This document shows, piece by piece, positions 9,894 through 19,240 of a stretch of 64,000 nucleotides of DNA. A model generated the notes under the pieces. It worked only from the letters and a program-made list of their open reading frames with translations, did no database searches and had not been told where the DNA came from. The stretch comes from Pseudomonas sp. sp1636 (GTDB taxonomy: Bacteria; Pseudomonadota; Gammaproteobacteria; Pseudomonadales; Pseudomonadaceae): assembly GCF_030376615.1 (NCBI RefSeq), contig NZ_JARRAB010000009.1:1-64000 (forward strand). The letters run 5' to 3'. Numbering within the stretch: the first letter of the stretch is position 1; each line of letters opens with the position of its first letter. The position numbers were made by a program, and so were the translations under genes.

Positions 9894-9897
9894 GCCG

Positions 9898-10815
9898 ATG
9901 AGCATGCTGACCATCGCCACCACCCAGTTCGCCTGCAGCTGGGATCTCGGCCGCAACCTCGACCAGGCCGAGCAGCTGGTACGCCAAGCGGCGGCTCAGG
10001 GCGCCCAGGTGATCCTGTTGCAGGAGCTGTTCGCCACCCCGTATTTCTGCATCGAGCAGGATCATAAACACCTGGCGCTGGCCGAGGAATACCGCGACAG
10101 CCAAGTGCTCAAGCGCTTCGCCGCGCTGGCCAAAGAATTGGCCGTGGTGCTGCCGCTCTCCTGGTTCGAGAAGGCCGGCAACGCCTACTTCAACTCGCTG
10201 AGCGTGGCCGATGCCGATGGCCGTTTGCTCGGCGTCTACCGCAAGACCCACATCCCCAACGCCATCGGCTACCAGGAGAAGGAGTACTTCAGCCCCGGCG
10301 ACACCGGCTTCAGGGTCTGGGACAGCGCCTATGGCCGCCTCGGCCTGGGTATCTGCTGGGATCAGTGGTTTCCCGAGACGGCCCGCTGCCTGGCCCTGAT
10401 GGGCGCCGAAGTGTTGTTGTTTCCCACCGCCATCGGCTCCGAGCCGGGCGCCGCGGCGCTGGACTCACGCGATCATTGGCAGATGGCCATGCGCGGCCAT
10501 GCCGCCGCCAATATCCTGCCGGTGGTCGCCGCCAACCGCGTCGGCCGTGAGCAGGCGAGCAACGACCCCGAGTTGGCGATGAGCTTCTACGGCTCGTCCT
10601 TTATCAGCAACCACAAGGGCAAGCTGTTGGCCGAGGCCGACCGCGACTCGACCGGCGTGCTGGTGCAGAGCCTCGACCTGGCGGCCATGCGCGAAGAGCG
10701 CCTGACCTGGGGCATCTACCGTGACCGTCGTCCGGAAATGTACGGATCCCTGCTGGGCCTGGACGGTCGTCAATCCCATGTGCGCTGGACGGCGCGAGGA
10801 GCACTCGATGTATAA
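9898..10815 (+). CDS. aguB: N-carbamoylputrescine amidase AguB
   Basis: 305-residue carbon-nitrogen hydrolase (nitrilase superfamily), completing agmatine conversion to putrescine, CO2 and ammonia. The catalytic triad is visible: Glu43 in LLQELFATPYFC, Lys116 in YRKTHIPN and Cys153 in GICWDQWFPE. The frame opens earlier inside aguA, but the ATG at 9898, four bases after the aguA stop, gives the family N terminus (MLTIATTQFAC). Its 3' end overlaps the next gene by 8 bases. In P. aeruginosa the order is aguB-aguA behind AguR; here aguA comes first. Confidence 0.95.
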   Translation: MSMLTIATTQFACSWDLGRNLDQAEQLVRQAAAQGAQVILLQELFATPYFCIEQDHKHLALAEEYRDSQVLKRFAALAKELAVVLPLSWFEKAGNAYFNSLSVADADGRLLGVYRKTHIPNAIGYQEKEYFSPGDTGFRVWDSAYGRLGLGICWDQWFPETARCLALMGAEVLLFPTAIGSEPGAAALDSRDHWQMAMRGHAAANILPVVAANRVGREQASNDPELAMSFYGSSFISNHKGKLLAEADRDSTGVLVQSLDLAAMREERLTWGIYRDRRPEMYGSLLGLDGRQSHVRWTARGALDV

Positions 10816-11908
10816 GCACAGCCAACCACTGGCCGCTCTGGCCATCGGCCTGGGGCTGTTGAGCCAGCCACTGCTGGCCGCAGAGAAGGTGATGAACCTG
10901 TACAACTGGGCCGACTACTTCGCCGAGGACACCCTGGCCAAGTTCACCGCCGAAACCGGCATCCGCGTGGTCTACGACGTGATGGACAGCAGCGAGACGT
11001 TGGAGGCCAAGATGATGGCCGGCGGCAGCGGCTACGACCTGATCTTCCCCGGCGACACCGTAGCCGAGCGGCTGATGCGCGCCGGCGCCCTGCAGCCGCT
11101 GGACAAATCCAAACTGACCGAACTGGACGACATCGAGCCGGGACTGCAGGCGCTGCACGCCCAGTACCCCAAGTCCCGCGATGCCACTGTGCCTTACACC
11201 TGGGGCACGGTTGGCCTGACCTATAACGCCGAGATGATCAATCAGCGCGCGCCCGGTGCACCGGTGAACAGCCTGGATCTGCTGTTCAAGCCGGAGCTGG
11301 CGGCCAAGTTCGCCGACTGCGGGATTTCCCTGATCGACTCGCCCGACGAAGTCTTGGCGGTGGCGCTGCACTACCTGGGGCGCGATCCGCGCAGCGGCAA
11401 GGCGCAAGATCTGGCGGCGGCGCAAGCCCTGCTGATGCAGCTGCGCCCCCATGTGACCAAACTGCAGTCGCAGCCGGTCACCAACCTGGTCAACGGCAAC
11501 CTGTGCCTGTCGCTCGGCTACAGCGGCGATATGACCCAGGCTCAGCGCGCGGCCGACGCTGCCGGCAAGCAGATGGATTTCCAGTACCGCATCCCCAGCG
11601 AAGGCACCACGGTGTGGATGGATACCATGGCGATTCCGGCTGACGCCAAACACCCGGAATACGCCTACGCCTTCATCAACTTCGTCATGCGCCCGGAGAA
11701 TATGGCGGCCATCTCCAGCTTCACCGGCTACCCCACCTCCAACGCCAAGGCGCGTGCCGCTGTCGACCCGCAGATGCGCGACAACCCGGACATCTACCCG
11801 AGCGAGGCCGGTTACGCGCGGCTGATCCCCGGTAAGGACATCCCGCAGCGCGACATGCGTGCGCGCATGCGCACCTGGACCACGTTCAAGACCGCTGCCG
11901 GCCGCTGA
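10808..11908 (+). CDS. Periplasmic polyamine-binding protein (PotF/SpuD-like)
   Basis: 366-residue extracellular solute-binding protein with a signal peptide of about 22 residues (cleavage after PLLAA). The mature start VMNLYNWADYFAEDTLAKF is the hallmark of the PotF/PotD/SpuD polyamine-binding family; conserved WGTVGLTYN and VWMDTMAIP segments follow. No ATPase or permease is adjacent, so it either feeds a transporter encoded elsewhere or serves as a sensor accessory. The ATG at 10808 lies inside the aguB end (8-base overlap), with GGCGCGAGGAGC as ribosome-binding sequence. Genomic linkage suggests agmatine or putrescine as ligand. Confidence 0.88.
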   Translation: MYKHSQPLAALAIGLGLLSQPLLAAEKVMNLYNWADYFAEDTLAKFTAETGIRVVYDVMDSSETLEAKMMAGGSGYDLIFPGDTVAERLMRAGALQPLDKSKLTELDDIEPGLQALHAQYPKSRDATVPYTWGTVGLTYNAEMINQRAPGAPVNSLDLLFKPELAAKFADCGISLIDSPDEVLAVALHYLGRDPRSGKAQDLAAAQALLMQLRPHVTKLQSQPVTNLVNGNLCLSLGYSGDMTQAQRAADAAGKQMDFQYRIPSEGTTVWMDTMAIPADAKHPEYAYAFINFVMRPENMAAISSFTGYPTSNAKARAAVDPQMRDNPDIYPSEAGYARLIPGKDIPQRDMRARMRTWTTFKTAAGR

Positions 11909-11993
11909 CGGCACACCGGCGTCAACCGAGACTCATGTGTTCATCCGGAGGCGGCTCAGTAGGCTGCTCTCCGACCAGGTTTTAGAGGTTTCT

Positions 11994-13658
11994 ATGCGCG
12001 CTTCCCTAAGCTTTACCGGCCTGCTGCTGTTGGCCAGTTCCGCCCTGCAGGCCGCCGAATCGGCGGCCACGCTGTTGCACAACGGCAAGTTCTACACGGT
12101 GAACGAACAGCAGCCATGGGCCAGCGCCCTGGCCATAGACGCGGACGGACGCATTCTCGCCGTGGGCGATAGCCAGGCGCTGCAGGCCTATGTCGATGAA
12201 CAGACCGAACAGGTCGACCTGCAGGGGCGTCTGGTGTTGCCGGGTTTTCAGGACAGCCACGCCCACGTGCTGGATGCCTCTTCCGAGGCCCAGGGCGATT
12301 GCACCCTCAGTCCCGAGGATGGCGTGCCGCAGTGGCTGGAGCAGCTGAGTGCCTGCAATGCCGAGGACGAGGGCGACTGGTTGGTGGGCTGGGGCTTCGC
12401 TCTGCACCGCCTATTGGCAGAAGAGGAGGCCCCGCGCGACCTGCTCGACGCCGTGGTGGCGGATCGTCCGGTGACCCTGATGGAGGAGACTTCGCACTCC
12501 TACTGGCTCAACTCCAAGGGCCTGGAGCTGGCCGGCATCGACGCAAACACCCCCGACCCGGTCGGCGGCGTGATCATGCGCGACGAGGACGGCCGGCCCA
12601 CCGGCCTGGTGCTGGACAATGCCGGCGATCTGGCCCTGGATCAGGCATTGCCGCCGTCCAGGGCGCTCGCGGAGGTCTACTACCAGGCCGTGTTGGCGGG
12701 CCAGGATGAGCTGGCCAGGAACGGCATCACCTCGGTGGCCGACGCCCGGGTATTCTGGCGTCGCGGTCACCTCGAGGCCTGGCAGAAGGCCGCCCAACGC
12801 GACGAACTGAAGGCGCGCACCTCCCTCGGCCTGTGGGCCTATCCATCGCTGGACGACGAAGAGCAACTGGCCACACTCAAGGCCCTGTATCGACCCGGCG
12901 ATGAGCACAGCCTGCTGCGGGTCAATCAGATCAAGTTCTACGTCGACGGCATCATCCACAACAGCACCGCGCGCTTGCAGCAGCCCTACCTGCACAGCCT
13001 GCCGGGGGGCGAGCGCAAGGGCCTGTATTACTTCACTCCCGAGCGCCTGCAACGCTATGTCAGTGAGCTGTCGGACGCGGGCTTCGACATGCATATCCAT
13101 GCCATCGGCGACCAGGCGGTGAACGATGCCCTGGACGCCATCCAGGCCGGCGGCGGCCAGGGCCGTCATCGTCTGACCCACCTCGAACTGGTGGACGAGG
13201 CCGACAGGCCGCGCTTCAAGCAATTGAACGTCACCGCCGACTTCCAGCCGAGTCGCTACTTCGCGCCGCCTTTCCTCAAGGACAACCAGCCCTTGATCGG
13301 CCAGCGTGCCTACCAGCTGCTGCCGCTGCGTCAGCTGCATGACGCCGGTGCGCGGGTCACCCTCAGCTCCGATTGGGACGTCAACCCGCTGTCGCCCCTG
13401 GGCATCATGCAGAATGCCCTGAGCCTGGGCGAGCGCAGCCTGCCGAACCTGCAAGCGGCGGTGCGTGCCTACACCCTGGATGCCGCCTACAGCCTGCGCC
13501 AGGAACGGGACACCGGTTCGCTGGAAGTCGGCAAGCAGGCCGACCTGGTGGTGCTGGATCGCGACATCTTCCAGTTGCCGCTGGAGCAGCTCGGCCAGAC
13601 CCAGGTGCTCTGGACCCTGCTCGGCGGCGAGCAGGTGTACCGCGACGCGGCCTTTTGA
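11994..13658 (+). CDS. Exported amidohydrolase (YtcJ/Amidohydro_3 family)
   Basis: 554 residues. Signal peptide about 1-21 (ending SALQAAES), then an amidohydrolase-3 TIM barrel: metal ligands in FQDSHAHVLD (about residues 84-93), HIHAIGDQAV, and SSDWDVNPLSPLG near the C terminus. Family members hydrolyse amides, carbamates or N-acyl groups; the signal peptide puts this one outside the cytoplasm. The upstream frame is open, but the ATG at 11994 gives a clean signal peptide and has TTTTAGAGGT as ribosome-binding sequence. Placed behind the agmatine genes it may release an amine substrate, but that is conjecture. The stop codon lies inside the 8-bp target duplication of the short element that follows. 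Confidence 0.85.
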   Translation: MRASLSFTGLLLLASSALQAAESAATLLHNGKFYTVNEQQPWASALAIDADGRILAVGDSQALQAYVDEQTEQVDLQGRLVLPGFQDSHAHVLDASSEAQGDCTLSPEDGVPQWLEQLSACNAEDEGDWLVGWGFALHRLLAEEEAPRDLLDAVVADRPVTLMEETSHSYWLNSKGLELAGIDANTPDPVGGVIMRDEDGRPTGLVLDNAGDLALDQALPPSRALAEVYYQAVLAGQDELARNGITSVADARVFWRRGHLEAWQKAAQRDELKARTSLGLWAYPSLDDEEQLATLKALYRPGDEHSLLRVNQIKFYVDGIIHNSTARLQQPYLHSLPGGERKGLYYFTPERLQRYVSELSDAGFDMHIHAIGDQAVNDALDAIQAGGGQGRHRLTHLELVDEADRPRFKQLNVTADFQPSRYFAPPFLKDNQPLIGQRAYQLLPLRQLHDAGARVTLSSDWDVNPLSPLGIMQNALSLGERSLPNLQAAVRAYTLDAAYSLRQERDTGSLEVGKQADLVVLDRDIFQLPLEQLGQTQVLWTLLGGEQVYRDAAF

Positions 13659-13660
13659 TT

Positions 13661-13848
13661 GGCTATGTCTCAATTATGTGTTGCATGCGCGATCTCTTGT
13701 AGGAGGCGCGACCCCGCGGCGAATGCAGCCCGCAGGGCTGCCTGCCCATCGTTTCGCGGGTATAGCCAAAGCTCGCCCCGAGGTCGGGCCTCCTACGGAT
13801 CGCAGGCAGTTCGCGCCTGGTGATACAACACCTAACGGGTACAGAGCC
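13661..13848. mobile_element. MITE-like non-autonomous element, copy 1
   Basis: 188 bp bounded by imperfect terminal inverted repeats: left GGCTATGTC...GTGTTGCA, right (reverse complement) GGCTCTGTACCCG...GTGTTG. Both ends are directly flanked by the exact 8-bp duplication TTTTGATT (13653-13660 and 13849-13856). It has no coding capacity. Its interior (13699-13796) is a long REP-like inverted repeat starting GTAGGAGGCGCGACC and ending GGTCGGGCCTCCTAC. The left duplication contains the amidohydrolase stop codon. Terminal GGCT and 8-bp duplication resemble what I know of the IS1595 superfamily, but no transposase copy is in the window. The remainder of 13659-13985 is non-coding. Confidence 0.75.
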
Positions 13849-13985
13849 TTTTGATTCGGGCACCTGAGTCAGTCTCTTAGGTCATGGCGGGCTTAGCCTG
13901 TGGGCCGCACTCTGGATGCGTTCTTCGGGGTTGCGGTGAAATCTGCGACAATCGCGGCCCTCACGAATATGCTCACGGCTGCCCG

Positions 13986-16900
13986 ATGACCGACCCGTTA
14001 CCCGCCCTCGACCAGTTGCAGAAAAACCTCGAGCACGCCCTCTACGCCGACCGCCACCGCTTGCGTCGCCAGCTCCACGAGCTGAGCAAGCGGCCGGACG
14101 AGGCCAAGCTGGCGCAGTGGCTCGAACGTTTTCAGGCTTCCGCCGCCAAGGTCGAGGCGCGCCGTCTCAGCGTGCCGGCCATGCGTTACGACGACGCCTT
14201 GCCGATCGCCGCCAAGCGCGACGAGATCAAGGCGGCCATCGTCAAGCATCAGGTGGTGGTGATCGCCGGCGAAACCGGCTCGGGCAAAACCACCCAGCTG
14301 CCGAAGATCTGCCTGGAGCTGGGCCGCGGCGTGCACGGCTTGATCGGCCACACCCAGCCGCGGCGGCTGGCCGCGCGCAGCGTGGCGACCCGGGTCGCCG
14401 AGGAAATCGGCACGCCGCTGGGCGAGCTGGTCGGCTATCAGGTGCGTTTCGAGGACAAGAGCAACGAGCGCAGCCTGATCAAGCTGATGACCGACGGCAT
14501 CCTGCTGGCCGAGACCCAGCACGACCGTTTCCTCGACAAGTACGACACCCTGATCATCGACGAGGCCCACGAGCGCAGCCTCAACATCGATTTTCTCCTC
14601 GGCTATCTGAAAACCCTGCTGGCGCGCCGGCCCGACCTCAAGCTGATCATCACCTCGGCGACCATCGACCTGCAGCGTTTCTCCAAGCATTTCGGCGACG
14701 CGCCCATCGTCGAAGTCTCCGGGCGCACCTATCCGGTCGAGACCTGGTACCGGCCGCTGACGTCCGAGCAGGACGAGGAGGGCAACCGGGTCGAGGAGGA
14801 TCTGTCGGTCGACCAGGCGATCCTCGCCAGCCTCGACGAGATCGCCGCGTTCGAGAAGAGCGAGGGCAAGCGCCCCGGCGACGTGCTGGTGTTCCTGCCC
14901 GGCGAGCGGGAGATCCGCGACGCCGCCGAAGTGCTGCGCCGGGCCAACCTGCGCTTCACCGAAGTCCTGCCGCTGTATGCCCGACTGACTCCCGCCGAGC
15001 AACAGAAGATCTTCCAGCCGATGGCGGGACGCAAGATCGTTTTGGCCACCAACGTCGCCGAGACCTCGCTGACCGTGCCGGGCATCCGCTACGTGATCGA
15101 CAGCGGCACGGCACGCATCAGCCGCTACAGCTATCGCGCCAAGATCCAGCGCCTGCCCATCGAAGCCGTGTCCCAGGCCAGCGCCAACCAGCGCAAGGGC
15201 CGCTGCGGGCGGGTCGAACCGGGCATCTGCGTGCGCCTGTACAGCGAGGAAGATTTCCTCGGCCGCCCCGAGTTCACCGATCCGGAAATCCTGCGTACCA
15301 ACCTGGCGGCGGTGATCCTGCAGATGCTCCATCTGCGCCTGGGCGAGATCGAAGACTTTCCCTTTATCGAGCCGCCAGACGGCAAGGCCATCACCGACGG
15401 CTTCACCCTGTTGCAGGAACTCTCGGCGGTCAGCCGCGAAGGTCAACTGACCCCGTTGGGCCGCCAATTGGCGCGCCTGCCGGTCGACCCGCGCCTGGCG
15501 CGCATGGTGCTGGAAGGCGCCAAGCAGGGCAGCCTCGATGAAGTGCTGATCATCGCCAGTGCCCTGTCGGTGCAGGACGTGCGCGAGCGCCCCGCGGATC
15601 GCCAGCAGGCTGCCGACCAGGCCCATGCGCAGTGGAAGGATGTCGACTCCGATTTCGCCGCGCTGATCAACCTCTGGCGCGGTTTCGAGGAGCAGCGCCA
15701 GGCTCTCGGCTCCAGTGCACTGCGCAGCTGGTGCCGGAAGAACTTCCTCAACTACCTGCGCCTGCGCGAGTGGCGCGATGCCCATCGCCAGTTGGTGCTG
15801 ATCGCCCGCGAACTGAAGTTATCGGAAGGCAGCAGCGGGCAGGGTAGCCGTAGGGTGGACAACGCCGCAGGCTTGTCCAGCAAGGTCGAGGCCGCCAAGG
15901 ACGAAGCCCAGCAACGCAGCATCGACTACGCCAAGGTGCACAAGGCGATCCTCTCCGGCCTGCTCAGCCAGATCGGCCAGAAGACCGAAGAAGGCGACTA
16001 CCTCGGCGCCCGCCAGCGGCGCTTCTGGGTGCATCCGTCCTCCGGGCTGGGTAGAAAGAAGCCCAATTGGATCATGACCGCCGAGCTGGTTGAGACCACC
16101 AAGCTGTTCGCCCGCATGGTGGCGAAGATCGAACCGGACTGGATCGAGCCGTTGGCGCCGCACCTGATCAAGAAGAACCACCTGGAGCCGCACTGGGAGA
16201 AGAAGCGCGGCCAGGTCGTGGCTTACGAGCAGATCAGCCTCTACGGCCTGATCGTGGTCGGCCGCCGGCCGGTGCATTACGGCCCCATCGACCCGCCGGT
16301 GTCGCGCGAGCTGTTTATCCGCGAGGGCCTGGTCGGCGGCGAAATCCTCTCCCGGGCCAAGTGCCTGAGCGCCAACCGCCAGCTGCTCGAGCAGCTCGAC
16401 GCGTTGGAGGCCAAGGCCCGTCGGCGTGACATCCTCGCCGACGAAGAAACCCTGTTTGGCTATTACGAGGCGCGGTTGCCGGCTGAGATCCATCAGGCTG
16501 CGACCTTCGACAGCTGGTACAAGATCGAGAGCGCGAAGAATCCGCAGCTGCTGGTCATGCGCGAGGAAGACGTGCTGGCCCGCGACGCCAAGGAAATCAC
16601 CGCCGCGCAGTACCCGGATATGCTGCGCCTGGGTGACTTGAGCCTGCCGCTGAGCTACCACTTCGAGCCCAACCACCCGCGTGACGGCGTCACCCTGCGC
16701 GTGCCGGCTCCGCTGCTGCCGCAACTGCCGGGCGAGCGCCTGCAATGGCTGGTGCCCGGCCTGCTGGAGGCCAAGTGCGTGGCCCTGGTGCGCAACCTGC
16801 CGAAAGCCTTGCGCAAGAATTTCGTCCCGGTGCCGGATTTCGTCGGCGCCGCGTTGAGCAAGTTGAGCCTTGGCCAGGGCAACCTGCCCGAAGCCCTGGG

Positions 16901-17978
16901 CCGCGAGCTGACGCGCATGACCGGCGCGCGGGTGCCCGAGGAGGCCTGGATCGAGGCCGAGGCGCAGCTGGAAAACCACTTGAAGATGAACCTGGAAGTG
17001 GTCGACGCCCAGGGCAAGTTCCTCGGCGAAGGCCGCGACCTGGCCGAGCTGTGCGCGCGCTTTGCCGAGGCCAGTCAGGCCGCGTTGGCGATTCCGCGAA
17101 CCGATAAAACGCCGAAAACGGTGGAGGCCAAGGCCTTCGCCCAGGTGGCGGAAAAGACCCAGCAGCAGATTGCCGGCCTGTCGATGACCGTTTACCCGGC
17201 GCTGGTGGAAGAGGCGGGCACGGTCAAGGAAGAGCGCTTCTCGACCCAGGCCGAGGCCGAATACCAGCACCGCCGAGCCCTGCAGCGTCTGCTGTTGCAG
17301 CAGCTGGCCGAACCGGCCAAGTACCTGCGGGGCAAATTGCCGGGCCTGACCGAGTTGGGCTTGCTGTACCGCGACATGGGCCGGGTCGAGGCACTGGTCG
17401 AAGACATCCTTTTGGCCAGCCTGGACAGCTGCGTCCTCGAAGGGCAGCAGCCGTTGCCGAGGGACGGCGCCGCCCTAGCTACTTTGGCCGAGAGCAAGCG
17501 TGGCGACTGGACGGCGCATGCCGAGCGCCTGGCCAAGCTCACCCTGGAAATCCTTAAGGCTTGGCACGGCCTGCAGAAACGTTTCAAGGGCAAGATCGAC
17601 CTGGCCCAGGCCATCGCCCTCAACGACATCAAGCAGCAACTGGGCAACCTGGTCTACCCCGGTTTCGTCCGCGAAACCCCGGCCGAATGGCTCAAAGAAC
17701 TGCCGCGTTACCTCAAGGCCATCGAGCAGCGTTGCGAGAAAATTGGCGCCCAGTTGCAGCGCGACCGAGTCTGGAGCGGTGAGCTGGCCGGTTATTGGCA
17801 GCAATACCAGGCGCGTCTGGCCAAACACGCCCAGGAAGGCAAGCGCGACCCACAACTGCTGCTGTATCGCTGGATGCTCGAGGAATACCGCGTCTCGCTA
17901 TTCGCTCAGCAGCTCGGCACCAAGATCGCGGTGTCGGACAAGCGCCTGAACAAGCAGTGGAGCCAGGTCGAAGCCTGA
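13986..17978 (+). CDS. hrpA: ATP-dependent RNA helicase HrpA
   Basis: 1330-residue DEAH-box helicase, normal for HrpA. Walker A GETGSGKTTQ near residue 95, DEAHERS near 192, SATIDLQRFS near 220, the C-terminal helicase motifs VAETSLTVPGIRYVID and QRKGRCGRVEPG at about 350-415, then the helicase-associated domain and the long HrpA-specific C terminus (DUF3418). HrpA is implicated in mRNA processing and rescue of stalled ribosomes in enterobacteria. The ATG at 13986 is preferred over the upstream-open frame because it gives the family start. Unusual: codons for about residues 622-632 are formed by an intergenic-type repeat (15850-15881). Monocistronic. Confidence 0.95.
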   Translation: MTDPLPALDQLQKNLEHALYADRHRLRRQLHELSKRPDEAKLAQWLERFQASAAKVEARRLSVPAMRYDDALPIAAKRDEIKAAIVKHQVVVIAGETGSGKTTQLPKICLELGRGVHGLIGHTQPRRLAARSVATRVAEEIGTPLGELVGYQVRFEDKSNERSLIKLMTDGILLAETQHDRFLDKYDTLIIDEAHERSLNIDFLLGYLKTLLARRPDLKLIITSATIDLQRFSKHFGDAPIVEVSGRTYPVETWYRPLTSEQDEEGNRVEEDLSVDQAILASLDEIAAFEKSEGKRPGDVLVFLPGEREIRDAAEVLRRANLRFTEVLPLYARLTPAEQQKIFQPMAGRKIVLATNVAETSLTVPGIRYVIDSGTARISRYSYRAKIQRLPIEAVSQASANQRKGRCGRVEPGICVRLYSEEDFLGRPEFTDPEILRTNLAAVILQMLHLRLGEIEDFPFIEPPDGKAITDGFTLLQELSAVSREGQLTPLGRQLARLPVDPRLARMVLEGAKQGSLDEVLIIASALSVQDVRERPADRQQAADQAHAQWKDVDSDFAALINLWRGFEEQRQALGSSALRSWCRKNFLNYLRLREWRDAHRQLVLIARELKLSEGSSGQGSRRVDNAAGLSSKVEAAKDEAQQRSIDYAKVHKAILSGLLSQIGQKTEEGDYLGARQRRFWVHPSSGLGRKKPNWIMTAELVETTKLFARMVAKIEPDWIEPLAPHLIKKNHLEPHWEKKRGQVVAYEQISLYGLIVVGRRPVHYGPIDPPVSRELFIREGLVGGEILSRAKCLSANRQLLEQLDALEAKARRRDILADEETLFGYYEARLPAEIHQAATFDSWYKIESAKNPQLLVMREEDVLARDAKEITAAQYPDMLRLGDLSLPLSYHFEPNHPRDGVTLRVPAPLLPQLPGERLQWLVPGLLEAKCVALVRNLPKALRKNFVPVPDFVGAALSKLSLGQGNLPEALGRELTRMTGARVPEEAWIEAEAQLENHLKMNLEVVDAQGKFLGEGRDLAELCARFAEASQAALAIPRTDKTPKTVEAKAFAQVAEKTQQQIAGLSMTVYPALVEEAGTVKEERFSTQAEAEYQHRRALQRLLLQQLAEPAKYLRGKLPGLTELGLLYRDMGRVEALVEDILLASLDSCVLEGQQPLPRDGAALATLAESKRGDWTAHAERLAKLTLEILKAWHGLQKRFKGKIDLAQAIALNDIKQQLGNLVYPGFVRETPAEWLKELPRYLKAIEQRCEKIGAQLQRDRVWSGELAGYWQQYQARLAKHAQEGKRDPQLLLYRWMLEEYRVSLFAQQLGTKIAVSDKRLNKQWSQVEA
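15850..15881. repeat. GTAGGGTGGA-type repeat inside the hrpA reading frame
   Basis: The sequence starting GTAGGGTGGACAACGCCGCA has the inverted pair TGGACAA/TTGTCCA and inner GCC/GGC, and matches the family seen between genes at about 21046-21092 and 23473-23505. It is read in frame as RRVDNAAGLSS in a linker of the helicase without breaking the protein. Confidence 0.7.
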
Positions 17979-18096
17979 TCACCGGTAGGGCGTACTCGCG
18001 CAGCAGTACGCCGGCCGGCGCGGCGCCGCGTGCCTGGTCTTGGCCGCTTCGCCTACATTCTCAACGGCCTGTTAAGCGGTGGCCGCCAGTTGGCCG

Positions 18097-19095
18097 TCAA
18101 TGTCGAACATTTTCAAAGCGTTTGCGGTAGGCCGTCGGCGACAGTCCCACCCGTTGTTTAAATAAGCGTCTGAAGGAATTCTCATCTTCATAGCCAACCT
18201 GCAGCGTGATTTGGTCGAACGCTTGTTGGCTGCTTTCCAGTAAATGTTTGGCTTTTTCAATGCGCAGGTTTTGCAAATACTGAATGGGGGTCTGTTGCGT
18301 GGCTTCTTTGAAGCGGCGGATAAAATTGCGCATGCTTAAGCCAAATTCATCGGCCACCTGTTCCATATGGATGCTGTTGCCGATGCGGTTTTCTAACCAG
18401 ATCTGAATTTTGAGAATGTCGGCGTCGGTGTGGTTTTTCTTGAAGGTGGTGCAGGAATAAGGGGTTTGGCTGCGCGCGGAGACATCCACCAACAATTTTT
18501 TTGCACACTCGGCAGCCAACTGGGGCGATGCAAATTTTCGAATCAGGTACAGCAATAAATCACTGCCGCTGGTGGAGCCGCCCGAGCACATCATCTGACC
18601 ATCATCGGTGACGGTGCGTTCGGTCTGTAATTTCACTTGGGGGAAGCGTTGCGCAAACTGCTCGCTGAACACCCAGTGGGTGGTGGCGCAGCGGCCATCC
18701 AATAACCCCGCTTGGGCGGTTACAAATGCCCCGGTGCACATACTGGCGATGTAACAGCCTTGCCGATGTTGCTGTTGCAGCCATTCAATCATGCCGGCCA
18801 GCGTGGGCAGCACGCCCAGAATGTTGAACATGAAGCCCGGCACAACAATCAGTTGCGGGCTGTGCACCCCTGTAACGGCTGTGTCGGGCGTTAACCTGAG
18901 TCCGCCTGTGCAAGCGACACTTTGCCCATCCATAGAGGCCGTTTCCACCTTGAATAGAGCGGGGCTGTCCAGCCGATCGCGGGCGCTTTTTCTGACGGCA
19001 TAGTGGTGCAGCACATTGGCGGTTTCAAAAAATTCCAGGGTGGCGGCAACGCTGGTGGATGAGCATTGATCCGCCATCAATATGCAGACGTTCAT
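18097..19095 (-). CDS. GlxA-family AraC-type regulator
   Basis: 332 residues. The N-terminal DJ-1/PfpI-like domain (about 1-190) has the nucleophile-elbow-like YIASMCTGAFVTAQAGLLDG segment; the C-terminal AraC domain (about 215-330) has two helix-turn-helix motifs ending FRRLFKQRVGLSPTAYRKRF. It is divergent from the hydrolase at 19241 and probably regulates that hydrolase/thioesterase pair. Codon use is more A/T-tolerant here (frequent TTG, AAA, CAA) than in neighbouring hrpA, as is the case for the next two genes, which suggests the three arrived together. Confidence 0.88.
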   Translation of the reverse strand: MNVCILMADQCSSTSVAATLEFFETANVLHHYAVRKSARDRLDSPALFKVETASMDGQSVACTGGLRLTPDTAVTGVHSPQLIVVPGFMFNILGVLPTLAGMIEWLQQQHRQGCYIASMCTGAFVTAQAGLLDGRCATTHWVFSEQFAQRFPQVKLQTERTVTDDGQMMCSGGSTSGSDLLLYLIRKFASPQLAAECAKKLLVDVSARSQTPYSCTTFKKNHTDADILKIQIWLENRIGNSIHMEQVADEFGLSMRNFIRRFKEATQQTPIQYLQNLRIEKAKHLLESSQQAFDQITLQVGYEDENSFRRLFKQRVGLSPTAYRKRFENVRH

Positions 19096-19240
19096 GTTTA
19101 TTTTCCCGTGGCAGAGCCATGTGTGCGGTTGGCAAAAATCGCATGTAATTCGTCATTTTTGCTCATGGTGGTTGCTGGGGGCAATGGCCACTATGGGCCT
19201 ATCACGCCCTTCTCCGGGCTAGCACAACGGGATTGCCGCC

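Noticed and set aside
15819..17270. Long minus-strand frames inside hrpA
   Set aside because: Antisense shadows in GC-rich coding DNA with no recognisable domain.
17987..18010. GGCGTACT/AGTACGCC hairpin after hrpA as a terminator
   Set aside because: Perfect 8-bp arms but no U-tract on either strand; more likely another intergenic palindrome.
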